Source: Hymenobacter sp. YC55 (GTDB taxonomy: Bacteria; Bacteroidota; Bacteroidia; Cytophagales; Hymenobacteraceae). From it: 64,000 bases of DNA. The DNA is taken from NCBI RefSeq assembly GCF_029433095.1, contig NZ_JARNTX010000012.1:1-64000 (forward strand), given 5' to 3'. The position numbers and the translations under genes are program-made. Each line of letters begins with the position of its first letter. Within the stretch, counting starts at the first letter, position 1. The notes beneath the pieces are model-generated. The model was not told where the DNA came from. It searched no databases and saw nothing but the letters and a program-made list of their open reading frames with translations. Shown in pieces: positions 25,436 through 34,063 of this stretch.

Positions 25436-26482
25436 TTAGAGTGCCACTGGTGTGTTAGCCTGGCGCAATAAGGGTGCTACACGCGTGCCAAGCAGCTCGA
25501 CGGCCTTCATAATATTGGCGTGCGGCAGAGTAGCTACGTCCATTTGGAAGGTGACTCGGGAGATACCACCTAGCGCTTCGCTGTGCCGCAAAATCTTGGC
25601 CGCTACTTCTTCGGGGCTACCCACTAGTAATGCCCCACGTGGACCTACTTGCGCGTCAAACTGCGGCCGGGTGACGGGCATTCCGCCTCGCTCTTTGGCG
25701 CGGGCAGAGAAGGTACGAGCGTATCCCGGAAAAAAAGCCTCGTGCGCTTCCGGTGTAGTTTCTGCCACGTAGCCAAGGGAATGCAGACCCACAGGCAGTT
25801 GCTCGGGGGTAAAACCCGCCCGGCGGCCAGCTTCGCGGTAAAGGTCTACGAGCGGCCGGAAACGGTGGGTATCGCCCCCAATGATGGCCACCATCAGCGG
25901 CAAGCCTAGCATACCAGCCCGCACAAACGACTCAGGCGTGCCGCCAACTCCCAACCAGATGGGCAACTGTGCTTGCATTGGCCGCGGATATACTCCTTGC
26001 CCGTTCAGAGCAGGCCGAAACTGTCCCGACCAATAAATCTTTTCTGTTTTACGGAGAGCTAAAAGCAAGTCGAGCTTTTCAGCAAACAGCTCGTCGTAAT
26101 CGTCGAGGTTGAACCCGAACAGCGGGAATGCTTCAATGGATGAACCACGTCCCACCACCATTTCGGCGCGGCCTTGCGAAATCAAATCTAGCGTGGCAAA
26201 CTCCTGAAACACGCGCACCGGGTCGGCGGCGCTAAGCACGGTCACGGCGCTGGTCAGGCGAATACGCTTGGTGCGGGCGGCGGCCGCCGCCAAAATGACC
26301 GCCGGAGCGGAATCTAAATACTCAACCCGGTGGTGCTCGCCGATGCCGAACACATCAAGTCCTACTTGGTCAGCCCGCTCGATGCGGTCGAGTAATTGGC
26401 CCATGGCCTCTGCACCGCTCAAGGTGGTGCCGCTGTTGTTGCTCAGTAGGTGCGAAGCGAAACTATCAATGCCAATTTCCAT
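25436..26482 (-). CDS. LLM class flavin-dependent oxidoreductase (luciferase-like monooxygenase)
   Basis: Flavin-dependent monooxygenase of the bacterial luciferase superfamily, 348 residues, substrate unknown. Landmarks are MEIGIDSFA at strand 1, GLDVFGIGEHHRVEYLDSAP, IRLTSAVTVLSAADPVRVFQEFATLDLISQGRAEMVVGRGSS as strands 3-4 with the flavin-contact GRG, LPIWLGVGGTPES, and a C-terminal LVGSPEEVAAKI helix. It lies upstream of azoR on the same strand but with a 270-base gap that contains its own promoter and operator copy, so the two are probably coregulated rather than one operon. Both families are typical members of quinone- or aldehyde-stress regulons. Confidence 0.92.
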   Translation of the reverse strand: MEIGIDSFASHLLSNNSGTTLSGAEAMGQLLDRIERADQVGLDVFGIGEHHRVEYLDSAPAVILAAAAARTKRIRLTSAVTVLSAADPVRVFQEFATLDLISQGRAEMVVGRGSSIEAFPLFGFNLDDYDELFAEKLDLLLALRKTEKIYWSGQFRPALNGQGVYPRPMQAQLPIWLGVGGTPESFVRAGMLGLPLMVAIIGGDTHRFRPLVDLYREAGRRAGFTPEQLPVGLHSLGYVAETTPEAHEAFFPGYARTFSARAKERGGMPVTRPQFDAQVGPRGALLVGSPEEVAAKILRHSEALGGISRVTFQMDVATLPHANIMKAVELLGTRVAPLLRQANTPVAL

Positions 26483-26525
26483 GATACGTTAATTTAAGTA
26501 CTACTATAAGCCTTTAACTATACAA

Positions 26526-26552
26526 ATGTACGTACATTAAATGTATATACAT
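26526..26552. promoter_or_regulatory. Tandem palindromic operator upstream of the LLM oxidoreductase gene
   Basis: ATGTACGTACAT at 26526-26537 (within a perfect 14-bp palindrome 26525-26538) and ATGTATATACAT at 26541-26552, starts 15 bp apart and 44-70 bases upstream of the start codon. The second element is identical to the first element before azoR. Confidence 0.72.
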
Positions 26553-27081
26553 AATTTAGCTGGCTTTTGTTATACTCTGTGAAAAGGCATTGTTAATATC
26601 TCTACAACTCGAAATAGGATATTCTTGTCGAGCTAGCGAAAGCAGTGCACAACCAAGTGGCTAGCATACCCATGAGCTTGCGCTACATCACCTAGTGTAG
26701 CGGTGATGACTTCTTACAGAGCTTTATGCACATCTCGCCTGTGAAGGCAGACGAGACATCAGCGCTTGGGTAACGGACAAAAATTGTCGTTCTATCCATG
26801 CAGATGGTGCACGAACCCATACAGCAAGGATAGGAAATACCGTCTGGATATAGCTTGCACAACGTTTTAATGGTTGAGGCAAGGTTCTCGTACAACGCTT
26901 ACTTGTCAGCAGCAGAAAGCAGTGTGCTTTCAACTCGATGAGACGATCTAACGTGCTCAAAGCTCAGAACTGGCCACGTACAAAGCAGTAGAAACAGCTC
27001 AATTGTAAAAAGGGGCAGAACTTGGTTCGGTCAGCTAGCCTGCACGAAGCCACAAGTGCAGTGTACACCTTAAAAGTATCC
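26553..27081. other. Intergenic region, no convincing gene
   Basis: Short overlapping minus-strand frames at 26692-26960 are Cys- and Ser-rich with no recognisable domain and are treated as chance. Confidence 0.5.
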
Positions 27082-27465
27082 TCACTCGCCCATAGTTTTC
27101 GCTCTAGACTCCATTGCTAGAGGCGTAGAGGCGGGCACTTGCTTCCGATGAGCAGTTGTAATAACAACTAAAGTGTCTTTAATCGTCCTTTGAAGAGAGG
27201 TGTGTAGAAACTGCCACGTACTGAGTGCAACCTTACCGGGAGGTGCCAGAACCAGCGCCTGTTGTTCCAACAAATTAAGGTTCTGCAGCAGTGAGTAGCG
27301 CTGCCGGGCAGGAAGCTCCTGCATGTACAAGTCGCGTAGGTTCCGAATGGTTGTGGAAAGTCGCACCCGAAGGCCAAATTGGTCTTCCGCCTCATGGAGC
27401 GGAACTGGTTGTGCTTGCAGACGTGCTAGGGTTTGCTGCAGTTGGAAGTGTATAGTTTGCTGCAT
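27082..27465 (-). CDS. Hypothetical helical protein
   Basis: A 127-residue product starting at MQQTIHFQLQQTL (an ATG 15 bases upstream is also possible). It is predicted to be mainly alpha-helical from the spacing of Leu and Gln: LQQTLARLQAQPVP, a DQFGLRVRLSTTIRNLRDLYMQELPARQRYSLLQNLNLLEQQ-type stretch split across helices, and LSTWQFLHTSLQRTIKDTL. No signal peptide, no Cys. It is isolated, with about 600-900 bases of non-coding DNA on each side. Not recognised; gene status is likely from composition and length. Confidence 0.55.
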   Translation of the reverse strand: MQQTIHFQLQQTLARLQAQPVPLHEAEDQFGLRVRLSTTIRNLRDLYMQELPARQRYSLLQNLNLLEQQALVLAPPGKVALSTWQFLHTSLQRTIKDTLVVITTAHRKQVPASTPLAMESRAKTMGE

Positions 27466-28369
27466 AAAATAAGTAGGCAAGGAAGGTGTTATGAAGAGAT
27501 AGGAGAGCAGAAAGTGTACTTGTATACGGTTGAGTTAGTTATAACGCCGGCCCTACAGCAACATTTGTGGAGCAAGGCGATTAATAAAGTATTCATTGCT
27601 GCGAAATAAGAAGCCGTTTCTGTAGAGCTACACCATCTATAGAATAAGTTGAGGTTGATTTTACTTTTCCAGAAGCAAGCTAAAAGCTATTAGCAACATT
27701 TCAAGGTGTTGAAGCGAAGAATTGCCTTAAATGAGACTGACGGTTGGTAAATCTGAGTTTAACAGGTGTCAGTTAGATACAGGAGCAGCTAGCACTTCGG
27801 CAAAAAGTCTGTCCAGCCAGCTAGAGTAAAATATTGGTATGAGCTGGCTTCAAATTGATGCTTTACTTCTAGATAGGGTGCAAATTTTATTGCTACTTAT
27901 ATGTCTCATTGTTTTGGTATATTATAGATAAAAGGCTCGTTTTTTCTATTTGCCTATTGGTTGAGTTGCGTGCCTTCTGCGTCACTAGGGTGCTCGTACA
28001 ACTAGCAGGCTATATTGATGTAAACCGCGCCTCTCTTGTTGACTGTTTCCGGCGAGAAATTAGGCGCTGACTTGGCGGGCGGTGCAGTGTCAAGTAGGTT
28101 CTTTTGAGAAGAAATTTCAACCGGCTTTGACTGGCTGAAGGCATTACATTGACCAAGCAACTTTAGGTAGCAATACGAAAAGTAGTTGGGGACGAGAGCC
28201 TTACTACTAAGCATCTCCTATCTATTCTAGCAACGGATACCAGTCGGCTTGTTCCACAATTTGTGGCATACAAACCGGAATTTGGATAGCTCGACCAGCT
28301 ACCTGATAGCCGAATTTTGCCTCCGCAATGCTGCTATAGCAGCAACTCACTACTCAACTACTCTCACTC
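27466..28369. other. Long intergenic region with a possible 30-residue hydrophobic peptide
   Basis: About 900 AT-richer bases. The only item of note is a 30-codon frame at 27839-27931 (+), MSWLQIDALLLDRVQ followed by a Leu/Ile/Val-rich membrane-like half ending VYYR. No ribosome-binding site is obvious. A 70-codon minus-strand frame at 28002-28214 looks random. Confidence 0.4.
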
Positions 28370-29230
28370 ATGAACAACATATTGCCTGCGGAAACTACCT
28401 TTTCAATCGGAGGCGACTTACCGGTTAACCGGCTCGGCTTTGGCGCGATGCGCATTCCGGGGCCGGGCCTTTGGGGTCCACCGTCTGACAGGCCCGCTAT
28501 GCTCGCGCTGTTGCAGAAGGCAGTGGAGCTCGGCGTTACCTTCATTGACACAGCTGATATGTACGGCCCTTTCGTGTCGGAAGAATTGTTGGCCGAGGCC
28601 CTGCATTCCTATGCAAATGGGTTGGTGATCGGCACCAAGGGCGGGTGTGTACGCTTTGGCCCTGGCCCAGAGGGCGTGCTGCTCGATGGCACGCCGCAGC
28701 ACTTGCACGATGCCCTAGCTGGCAGTTTGCGCCGCCTCAAGCTAGAGCGCATCGACCTGTACCAACTGCACCGCATCGACCCTCGCGTGCCGGCCGAGCG
28801 CACGTTCACGGCGTTGGCTGATTTCCAGCGCCAGGGCCTAGTGCGGCACTTAGGACTGTCCGAAGTATCGGTGGCTGATATTCAACTGGCTCAGCGGTAT
28901 TTCCCAGTGGTTTCGGTTCAGAACCGCTATAGCCTATTTGACCGGGCATCGGAACCGGTGCTGGACTACTGCCGCGAGCAGGGTATTGCCTTTATTCCGT
29001 GGTTTCCTATTGGCGGGGGCAAAGTGCAGGAAACCGACAGGGTGCAACGCATAGCCGCACGGTACCAAGTGTCGGTGCGTCAGCTTGCCCTAAGCTGGCT
29101 GCTGCATCATGCGCCTAACATTTTACCTATTCCTGGTACCACTAGCCTAGCTCACTTAGAAGAGAACATGCAGTCTGCTTCCATACAACTGACCGCGCAG
29201 GATATGCAGGAGTTAGATAACCTCAGCTAA
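28370..29230 (+). CDS. Aldo/keto reductase
   Basis: NADPH-dependent TIM-barrel oxidoreductase of 286 residues. The family landmarks are LGFGAMRIPG, GVTFIDTADMYGPFVSEELLAEAL with the catalytic Asp and Tyr, VIGTKGG with the catalytic Lys, ERIDLYQLHRID with the catalytic-His position, LGLSEVSVADI, VQNRYSLFDR, and the NADPH-binding IPGTTSLAHLEENM near the C-terminus. It resembles the YajO/Tas-like subgroup that reduces aldehydes and ketones. A 20-bp stem hairpin follows 90 bases downstream and an AraC regulator 480 bases downstream. Substrate unknown. Confidence 0.93.
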   Translation: MNNILPAETTFSIGGDLPVNRLGFGAMRIPGPGLWGPPSDRPAMLALLQKAVELGVTFIDTADMYGPFVSEELLAEALHSYANGLVIGTKGGCVRFGPGPEGVLLDGTPQHLHDALAGSLRRLKLERIDLYQLHRIDPRVPAERTFTALADFQRQGLVRHLGLSEVSVADIQLAQRYFPVVSVQNRYSLFDRASEPVLDYCREQGIAFIPWFPIGGGKVQETDRVQRIAARYQVSVRQLALSWLLHHAPNILPIPGTTSLAHLEENMQSASIQLTAQDMQELDNLS

Positions 29231-29710
29231 AAGCTCATAGTAAACCATTTTGATTCATGCGTGTGTAAACTAAGCAGTGTGCCACGGTAAGCGCATCAAT
29301 GTTTCTACTTGCCGAATCCACTCACACCCCATGACACACGTTCTATGAGCATGTGTCATGGGGTGTGAGTGACTTTTAGTACACGCCAGTTTGCAGTTGT
29401 ACCCTTGAGACAAGCTGAATTTGCAAGACACTCGCTGATAAATAAACGTAAGCAGGTACAGGTTGCCTAACATAACAAGTCTGTTTTCAGCTGCATGTTG
29501 GGCAGTGGCTCTTTGGCCGAACAAGCTTGTATGCAAGGCTAAATGAAACAGTGGGTAATGGAAAAGCAGAAGATTTAAGACACGGAGCCTATGCCGATAA
29601 AACACGTTGTCCAAGTACCTTGTTGTAACAACCTGCGGATTGCTAGCTGCTGACCTCTAGGCTCAGCGCACAAAATGTCAACTTCGTAGTAGCAACGTTC
29701 TCCCATACCT
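29231..29710. other. Intergenic region carrying a long hairpin
   Basis: No gene is supported. The large hairpin at 29319-29371 is listed separately; the rest probably holds the promoter of the AraC gene. Confidence 0.5.
29319..29371. terminator. Long perfect hairpin, probable terminator
   Basis: Arms of 20 bases, CACTCACACCCCATGACACA (29319-29338) and its exact complement at 29352-29371, with a 13-base loop, followed by ACTTTTAG. It lies 90 bases after the aldo/keto reductase stop. The stem is longer than most intrinsic terminators and the T-run is short, so an RNA or protein-binding role is not excluded. Confidence 0.6.
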
Positions 29711-30646
29711 ATGAAAGCCTCAACGGCCCGCTTTGCCGTCTTAGAAACAGTAGCCGACTTCACGCAGCATTATGGCTTTGCCCCACCTAGCCATCCGCTC
29801 GTGACGGTTATTGACTTGGCTCAGTACCCAGTGCCCGAATTGCTCGCCAAACCTGCTCTGCGCTATCTCTACCTCATCGTTTTGAAGCGGCATTTTCACG
29901 GGCAACTTTCCTACGGACAACAAGTGTATGACTATCGGCAGGGTGTGCTGGGATTTTACGCTCCTGGCCAGCCCGTGCAATTCTGTCCGTCGGGTGATGC
30001 TCCTACCGCAGGAAAGGCGGAGGGCTGGATGGTGGTATTTCACCCCGATTTGCTGGTTCGTCGCCCGCAGGGACAGTTTCTGGGGGGCTACCCGTTTTTC
30101 ACTTACCGCGTGCAGCAAGCCTTGTCTTTATCAGCTGCCGAAGAGCAATTGCTGACCCACGCCGTGACCGGGTTACGGCAAGAAAGTGAGCAACCTGCCG
30201 ACGTCTTTAGCCAGCAACTGCTGAGCACTCAACTCGATGTGCTGCTGCAATATGCTGGCCGATTTTATTACCAGCAATTTCCCGCACAGCCAGCTATCGG
30301 GCCCGACCTGCTTAGCCGTTTCGAAGACCTGCTTGCTACCTATCTTGATAGTGCCGCAGAGCAGCCCTTGCCCACCGTGCAATATTTTGCCGAGGCGCTA
30401 CATGTATCGCCTGCCTACCTAGGCGATGTGCTGCGCACGCATACAGGGCAGAATGCGCAGCAACACCTGCACTATGCACTACTCGAAAAAGCTAGACGCT
30501 TACTCCTCAGCACTTCCTTAAGCATTCGCGAAACCGCTTTTTATTTAGGCTTCGACAACCCTTCGTACTTCAGTCGCCTGTTCAAGCATAAAACAGGTCT
30601 TACCCCCGCCGAATTTAGACAATCAGTCGTTCACGCAGTGAACTAG
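29711..30646 (+). CDS. AraC-family transcriptional regulator
   Basis: DNA-binding regulator of 311 residues. The N-terminal part (about 1-190) is a cupin-like sensing domain with DYRQGVLGFYAPGQPVQF as the core. The C-terminal part (about 210-305) is an AraC double helix-turn-helix with VQYFAEALHVSPAYLGDVLRTHTGQNA for the first unit and LSIRETAFYLGFDNPSYFSRLFKHKTGLTPAEFRQ-type residues for the second (shown broken: IRETAFYLGF, SYFSRLFKHKTG). It follows the aldo/keto reductase gene and may control it or itself. Ligand unknown. Confidence 0.93.
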   Translation: MKASTARFAVLETVADFTQHYGFAPPSHPLVTVIDLAQYPVPELLAKPALRYLYLIVLKRHFHGQLSYGQQVYDYRQGVLGFYAPGQPVQFCPSGDAPTAGKAEGWMVVFHPDLLVRRPQGQFLGGYPFFTYRVQQALSLSAAEEQLLTHAVTGLRQESEQPADVFSQQLLSTQLDVLLQYAGRFYYQQFPAQPAIGPDLLSRFEDLLATYLDSAAEQPLPTVQYFAEALHVSPAYLGDVLRTHTGQNAQQHLHYALLEKARRLLLSTSLSIRETAFYLGFDNPSYFSRLFKHKTGLTPAEFRQSVVHAVN

Positions 30647-30832
30647 CTCGCTGACTGCCATGGCATGCACTGCCCTATAAATAAAGGCTTGACTTGAAGG
30701 ATCAAGTGAGAAAGACGGTAGTAGAGCTTTCCTGTATCCTACCATTGCCAATAGGGTTGACTAGGTTTGCTGTAACCTATTGAAACAAGCAGTTGGACAG
30801 TCTGAATTGGCGCCAAACCAGTAGCTAGGTTA

Positions 30833-30849
30833 GTTTGAATTCGGTAAGT
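30833..30849. promoter_or_regulatory. Putative AraC-type half site before the second AraC gene
   Basis: GTTTGAATTCGGTAAGT matches the element GTTTGAATTTAGTAAGT at 31754-31770 in 15 of 17 positions and shares ATTCGGTAAGT with 31781-31791. It ends 7 bases before the AraC start codon, so it could allow self-repression. Confidence 0.5.
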
Positions 30850-30856
30850 TTATACT

Positions 30857-31759
30857 ATGCCAAAGCCTGAAACCCTTTCCGAGTTTTATCGATACCACTT
30901 CCAGCCTTTGCCTTACAATTCACCGAGCGCAATTGGTCAAGCCAACGTGTTTCGGCTGGAGGATGTGATGGCGCCAAGCGCCGAACCGGTGCCCTACAGT
31001 CGCCGCGATTTTTATAAAATCACCCTTATCCGCGGGTGCAATGTGTACCATTATGCCGACAAAAGCCTGGCAGTAAATGAGCCGACCCTACTGTTTTTCA
31101 ACCCCCAGGTGCCGTATACTTGGCAGTCCCTCTCCGACGATACAAGCGGCTTTTTCTGCATTTTTCGCGAAGAATTCTTCACCGGATGGGGCAACCCGAG
31201 CCTGCTCGAACTGCCATTGTTTCGGCCCGGTGGCGAAACGGCGTTTCCCCTCACAGCCACCCAGGATGCGGAAGTGAGTGCGCTCTACGAGAAAATGTTG
31301 ACGGAGCTTAATTCCGATTACTCTCTGAAGTATGACCTACTGCGCAACTACGTTTCAGAAGTAATTCACTACGCTCTTAAGCTACGGCCTTCTGAAGTCC
31401 GCTATCAACATCCGGATGCTAAGTCGCGCCTGACGGCTGTGTTCCTCGAACTCCTCGAACGGCAGTTTCCTATTGAATTCCCGTCTCGGCGGTTTGGGTT
31501 GCGCTCGGCCCGCGACGTGGCCCAGCAACTCGCAGTCCACGTTAACCATCTGAACCGTTGCGTGCGTGATACGACGGGTAAAACTACCACTGAGCATATT
31601 GCGGAGCGTTTGACCAGCGAAGCCCACGCGTTGCTCCGGCACACGGACTGGAACATCGCCGAAATCGGCTACAGCCTCGGCTTCGATGAACCGGCTCATT
31701 TCACCTACTTTTTCAAAAAGCAAACCGGTCTTGCTCCTTCTGGCGTGCGGCGCGTTTGA
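30857..31759 (+). CDS. AraC-family transcriptional regulator, probable activator of the adjacent SDR gene
   Basis: A 300-residue regulator. The N-terminal cupin-like domain contains SRRDFYKITLIRGCNVYHYADKS-type sequence (SRRDFYKITLI, ADKSLAVNEPTLLFFNP). The C-terminal AraC domain at about 200-298 has ARDVAQQLAVHVNHLNRCVR, TGKTTTEHIAERL and WNIAEIGYSLGFDEPAHFTYFFKKQTG. Immediately downstream is an SDR oxidoreductase whose promoter carries 21-bp-phased direct repeats also found next to this gene's own start. AraC-SDR pairs of this kind are common in Bacteroidota. Inducer unknown. Confidence 0.93.
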   Translation: MPKPETLSEFYRYHFQPLPYNSPSAIGQANVFRLEDVMAPSAEPVPYSRRDFYKITLIRGCNVYHYADKSLAVNEPTLLFFNPQVPYTWQSLSDDTSGFFCIFREEFFTGWGNPSLLELPLFRPGGETAFPLTATQDAEVSALYEKMLTELNSDYSLKYDLLRNYVSEVIHYALKLRPSEVRYQHPDAKSRLTAVFLELLERQFPIEFPSRRFGLRSARDVAQQLAVHVNHLNRCVRDTTGKTTTEHIAERLTSEAHALLRHTDWNIAEIGYSLGFDEPAHFTYFFKKQTGLAPSGVRRV

Positions 31760-31791
31760 ATTTAGTAAGTATCCGCTTGTATTCGGTAAGT
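31759..31791. promoter_or_regulatory. Direct-repeat operator before the SDR gene
   Basis: AATTTAGTAAGT at 31759-31770 and TATTCGGTAAGT at 31780-31791 start exactly 21 bp apart, two helical turns, as expected for an AraC-family dimer binding one face of DNA. The site lies between the AraC stop and the SDR start, just before TGAACTTTGT, which could be the -7 region of a Bacteroidota promoter. Confidence 0.6.
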
Positions 31792-31859
31792 CCTGACCCT
31801 GCCGGTTGACTGAACTTTGTAGTCGTCAATCAAGCCAATTAACGGACAATCAGACAAGC

Positions 31860-32717
31860 ATGAACACGCAAGTACAAACGCAGCACGTATGGTTTATCAC
31901 GGGTGCTTCCAAGGGGTTCGGACTGGAACTAGTTAAGCAATTGCTGGAACAGGGCAAGCGAGTAGCGGCTACCTCCCGCAACATAGATGAGTTGCGCCGG
32001 GCTGCCGGCCCTGAATCAGCCAGTTTTCTGCCTCTAACTGTCGATTTGGCTAGTGAAGCCAGCGTAGGCGAAGCTGTTGCAGCGACCATCAAGCAGTTCG
32101 GACGAATCGATGTAGTCGTGAATAACGCGGGCTACGGACAACTCGGTAGCCTAGAAGAATTGACTGATCAGGAAGCGCGAGCAAATTTCGAGGTCAACGT
32201 ATTCGGTACACTGAATGTCATTCGGCAGGTGATGCCCCAATTGCGCAAGCAGCAGGCCGGGCACATTTTCAACTTCTCCTCTATTGCTGGCATTTTGGGC
32301 ACGTTTCCCGGTTGGGGAGTGTACTGCGCCACCAAGTTTGCAGTAGAGGGATTATCCGAGTCACTGTCGGCCGAAGTAGCGCCGTTCGGCATCAAAGTCA
32401 CCATTGTAGAGCCAGGCTACTTCCGCACCGATTTTCTCTCGTCTGATTCTTTGCGAGTTTCCCAGCAGCAGCTAGCCGAGTATGCCTTAGTGCGCGAGTC
32501 CATAGACGTACACCAACAGCACGTGAAAGGCAACCAACCCGGCGACCCGCAGAAGGGAGCCGCCGCTCTTATCCGAATTGCTGCGGAAGAGAATCCGCCC
32601 TTACACTTGTTACTGGGCCAAGACGCCTACGACATGACAGAACTGAAAATCAAAGCACTGCAGGAAGACATGGTTCAGTGGAAAGAGCTGTCAGTTTCCA
32701 CTGGTTTTACAAAATAA
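31860..32717 (+). CDS. SDR-family oxidoreductase
   Basis: NAD(P)-dependent classical short-chain dehydrogenase, 285 residues from the ATG at 31860. The cofactor motif is TGASKGFGLELVKQ with an Arg-rich AATSRNID after beta-2, suggesting NADP. It has VDLASEAS, VVNNAGYGQLGSLEE with the NNAG motif, the catalytic Ser in FNFSSIAG and the catalytic YCATK Tyr/Lys pair, then VEPGYFRTDFL. Expression is probably under the AraC regulator encoded just upstream. Substrate unknown. An earlier in-frame start would add 18 residues with no family match. A strong terminator follows. Confidence 0.94.
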   Translation: MNTQVQTQHVWFITGASKGFGLELVKQLLEQGKRVAATSRNIDELRRAAGPESASFLPLTVDLASEASVGEAVAATIKQFGRIDVVVNNAGYGQLGSLEELTDQEARANFEVNVFGTLNVIRQVMPQLRKQQAGHIFNFSSIAGILGTFPGWGVYCATKFAVEGLSESLSAEVAPFGIKVTIVEPGYFRTDFLSSDSLRVSQQQLAEYALVRESIDVHQQHVKGNQPGDPQKGAAALIRIAAEENPPLHLLLGQDAYDMTELKIKALQEDMVQWKELSVSTGFTK

Positions 32718-32798
32718 GTCGACCCCCATATTCCTGGAGCAGGATAAGGTAGAGGGGAACACCCGTTTACTGGCGCCTACAAGGATTGATATAAGCAC

Positions 32799-32832
32799 AA
32801 AAAAAGCCGCTAGTGCAACTAGCGGCTTTTTT
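32799..32832. terminator. Bidirectional intrinsic terminator
   Basis: AAAAAAGCCGCTAGT and ACTAGCGGCTTTTTT form a perfect stem with a short GC-free loop. It lies between the convergent SDR and roadblock-like genes and can end both transcripts. Confidence 0.9.
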
Positions 32833-32847
32833 CATTAGGCTGAGGTA

Positions 32848-33210
32848 TTAGTTCAGGACAGCAGTGTGGGCTTTCAGGATCTGACGAGCAACAGCCAAGT
32901 TGGTGTCGCGGGCATTAACAGCCAGGTAGATAAACTTGTCCCCTTTCGTTGACAGCTTAATCACGTGTAACTGGTCGGTCAGGGTCAGCAGGATATCCTG
33001 GATGGTCTGGTTCAGCTTCAGAGCCGAAATGGCCTTCAACTTTTGCTTTACCACTTCCGTGTTATAAGCTGCAGCCGTATCGATATCGAAATCAGCAATA
33101 TTGGAATGAGCGGCTAGAGCCATGCCCGTTTCCGTTTCTACAACGGCTACAGCCAGTAGGGTGGGGAGTTCAGCAAGAATTTCTTTAACGGTTTGCTTAG
33201 CAGAAGACAT
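32848..33210 (-). CDS. Roadblock/LC7-like domain protein
   Basis: A 120-residue single-domain protein. Its pattern fits the roadblock fold: an N-terminal helix (KQTVKEILAELPTLLAVAVVETETGMALAAHS, here split: VKEILAELP, LAVAVVETETGMALAAHS), a long central helix NTEVVKQKLKAISAL, then QDILLTLTDQLHVIKLS and the final strand-helix KFIYLAVNARDTNLAVARQIL. Such proteins partner small GTPases or act in motility and polarity in other bacteria; no GTPase gene is adjacent here. Fold assignment is by pattern only. Confidence 0.65.
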   Translation of the reverse strand: MSSAKQTVKEILAELPTLLAVAVVETETGMALAAHSNIADFDIDTAAAYNTEVVKQKLKAISALKLNQTIQDILLTLTDQLHVIKLSTKGDKFIYLAVNARDTNLAVARQILKAHTAVLN

Positions 33211-33361
33211 AAAACAGAAGAAAGAGGTAAAGAAGTATAGAAGGAGAAAATTGAAAATTTGTAAGAGAACAGGCCAGTAGGTATGCGCAGAAAGTGCGTA
33301 CTAGATATACGGCCGTCGTGAATACGTACGGGCTACAAGCTGCCGCCCGTACCGCTCACGA

Positions 33362-34063
33362 CTAGAACTGCCACCAGTGGTGCTTTTTGGTTTTAGCTTG
33401 GCGGGGCAGCAGCGTCACGTTGTGGGTGCCGCGGCTGGTGAGCTGCACTTCCTCTTCGCTGTAGCCGGCATAGCCGTACTGCAACACAGGCGTCTGCGCG
33501 GCCGGCACGAGCAGGGTGTAGTTGCCCGCTGCGTCGGTGCTCACGCCCCGGCCACTGACTTTGTCGATGACGGTAGCGCCAACCAGGGGCTTGCCGTTCT
33601 CATCGAGGATGCGGCCACGCACGCTGCTCAGGCGCAGGGTCGAGGCAGCACTGGCACTGGCGCTGCTCTCGGTCGAGGCCAGCAGCTCGGCGGGCAGTTC
33701 AGTAACAGTTACGCTGGAGGTAGCTTGCTCGTTGGTGGGCAGGGAGGTGCCGGCGAACACGGCCCCGCCGAGCAGGGCGCTGCCGGCGACCAGCGTGGTG
33801 GCGCGGCGGCGGAAGCGTTGGGGCTCGGTGCGGATGAGCTCGAACTGGCGAGATACCCAGCCCAGGGCCTGTACCTGATGGCCGGCGTGGGTGAGTTCGT
33901 AGTAGCGGCGCAGCGTGGCGTCGCCGTGTTGGCTGTTGGCTTTGAGGTAGGCGTCGACGGCGGCCGTGTTCTTGCTGGTCAGGTCGCCGCGCAGATACGC
34001 GTCGCGGTAAGAGGGGAGCAGGTCGCCGGTTACAGGGTGAAAGGGGTGAGCGCTGAGTTTCAT
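33362..34063 (-). CDS. Carboxypeptidase-regulatory-like domain membrane protein
   Basis: A 233-residue protein starting at MKLSAHPFHPV. Residues 1-75 are soluble and resemble the short helical N-terminus of anti-sigma or regulatory proteins (AYLRGDLTSKNTAAVDAYLK). One membrane segment follows at about 82-100 (ATTLVAGSALLGGAVFAGTSL), then a Ser/Ala-rich linker and a CarboxypepD_reg-like beta-sandwich at about 142-222 (VRGRILDENGKPLVGATVID, GVSTDAAGNYTLLVP). It ends in a basic TKKHHWWQF tail. An in-frame start at 34141 exists but adds no matching sequence. A role in signalling across the membrane is conceivable; function unknown. Confidence 0.7.
   Translation of the reverse strand: MKLSAHPFHPVTGDLLPSYRDAYLRGDLTSKNTAAVDAYLKANSQHGDATLRRYYELTHAGHQVQALGWVSRQFELIRTEPQRFRRRATTLVAGSALLGGAVFAGTSLPTNEQATSSVTVTELPAELLASTESSASASAASTLRLSSVRGRILDENGKPLVGATVIDKVSGRGVSTDAAGNYTLLVPAAQTPVLQYGYAGYSEEEVQLTSRGTHNVTLLPRQAKTKKHHWWQF

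Noticed and set aside
26692..26960. Overlapping short minus-strand frames
   Set aside because: Two frames of similar length with no recognisable features; likely chance.
28002..28214. 70-codon minus-strand frame
   Set aside because: No family resemblance and no conserved-looking start.
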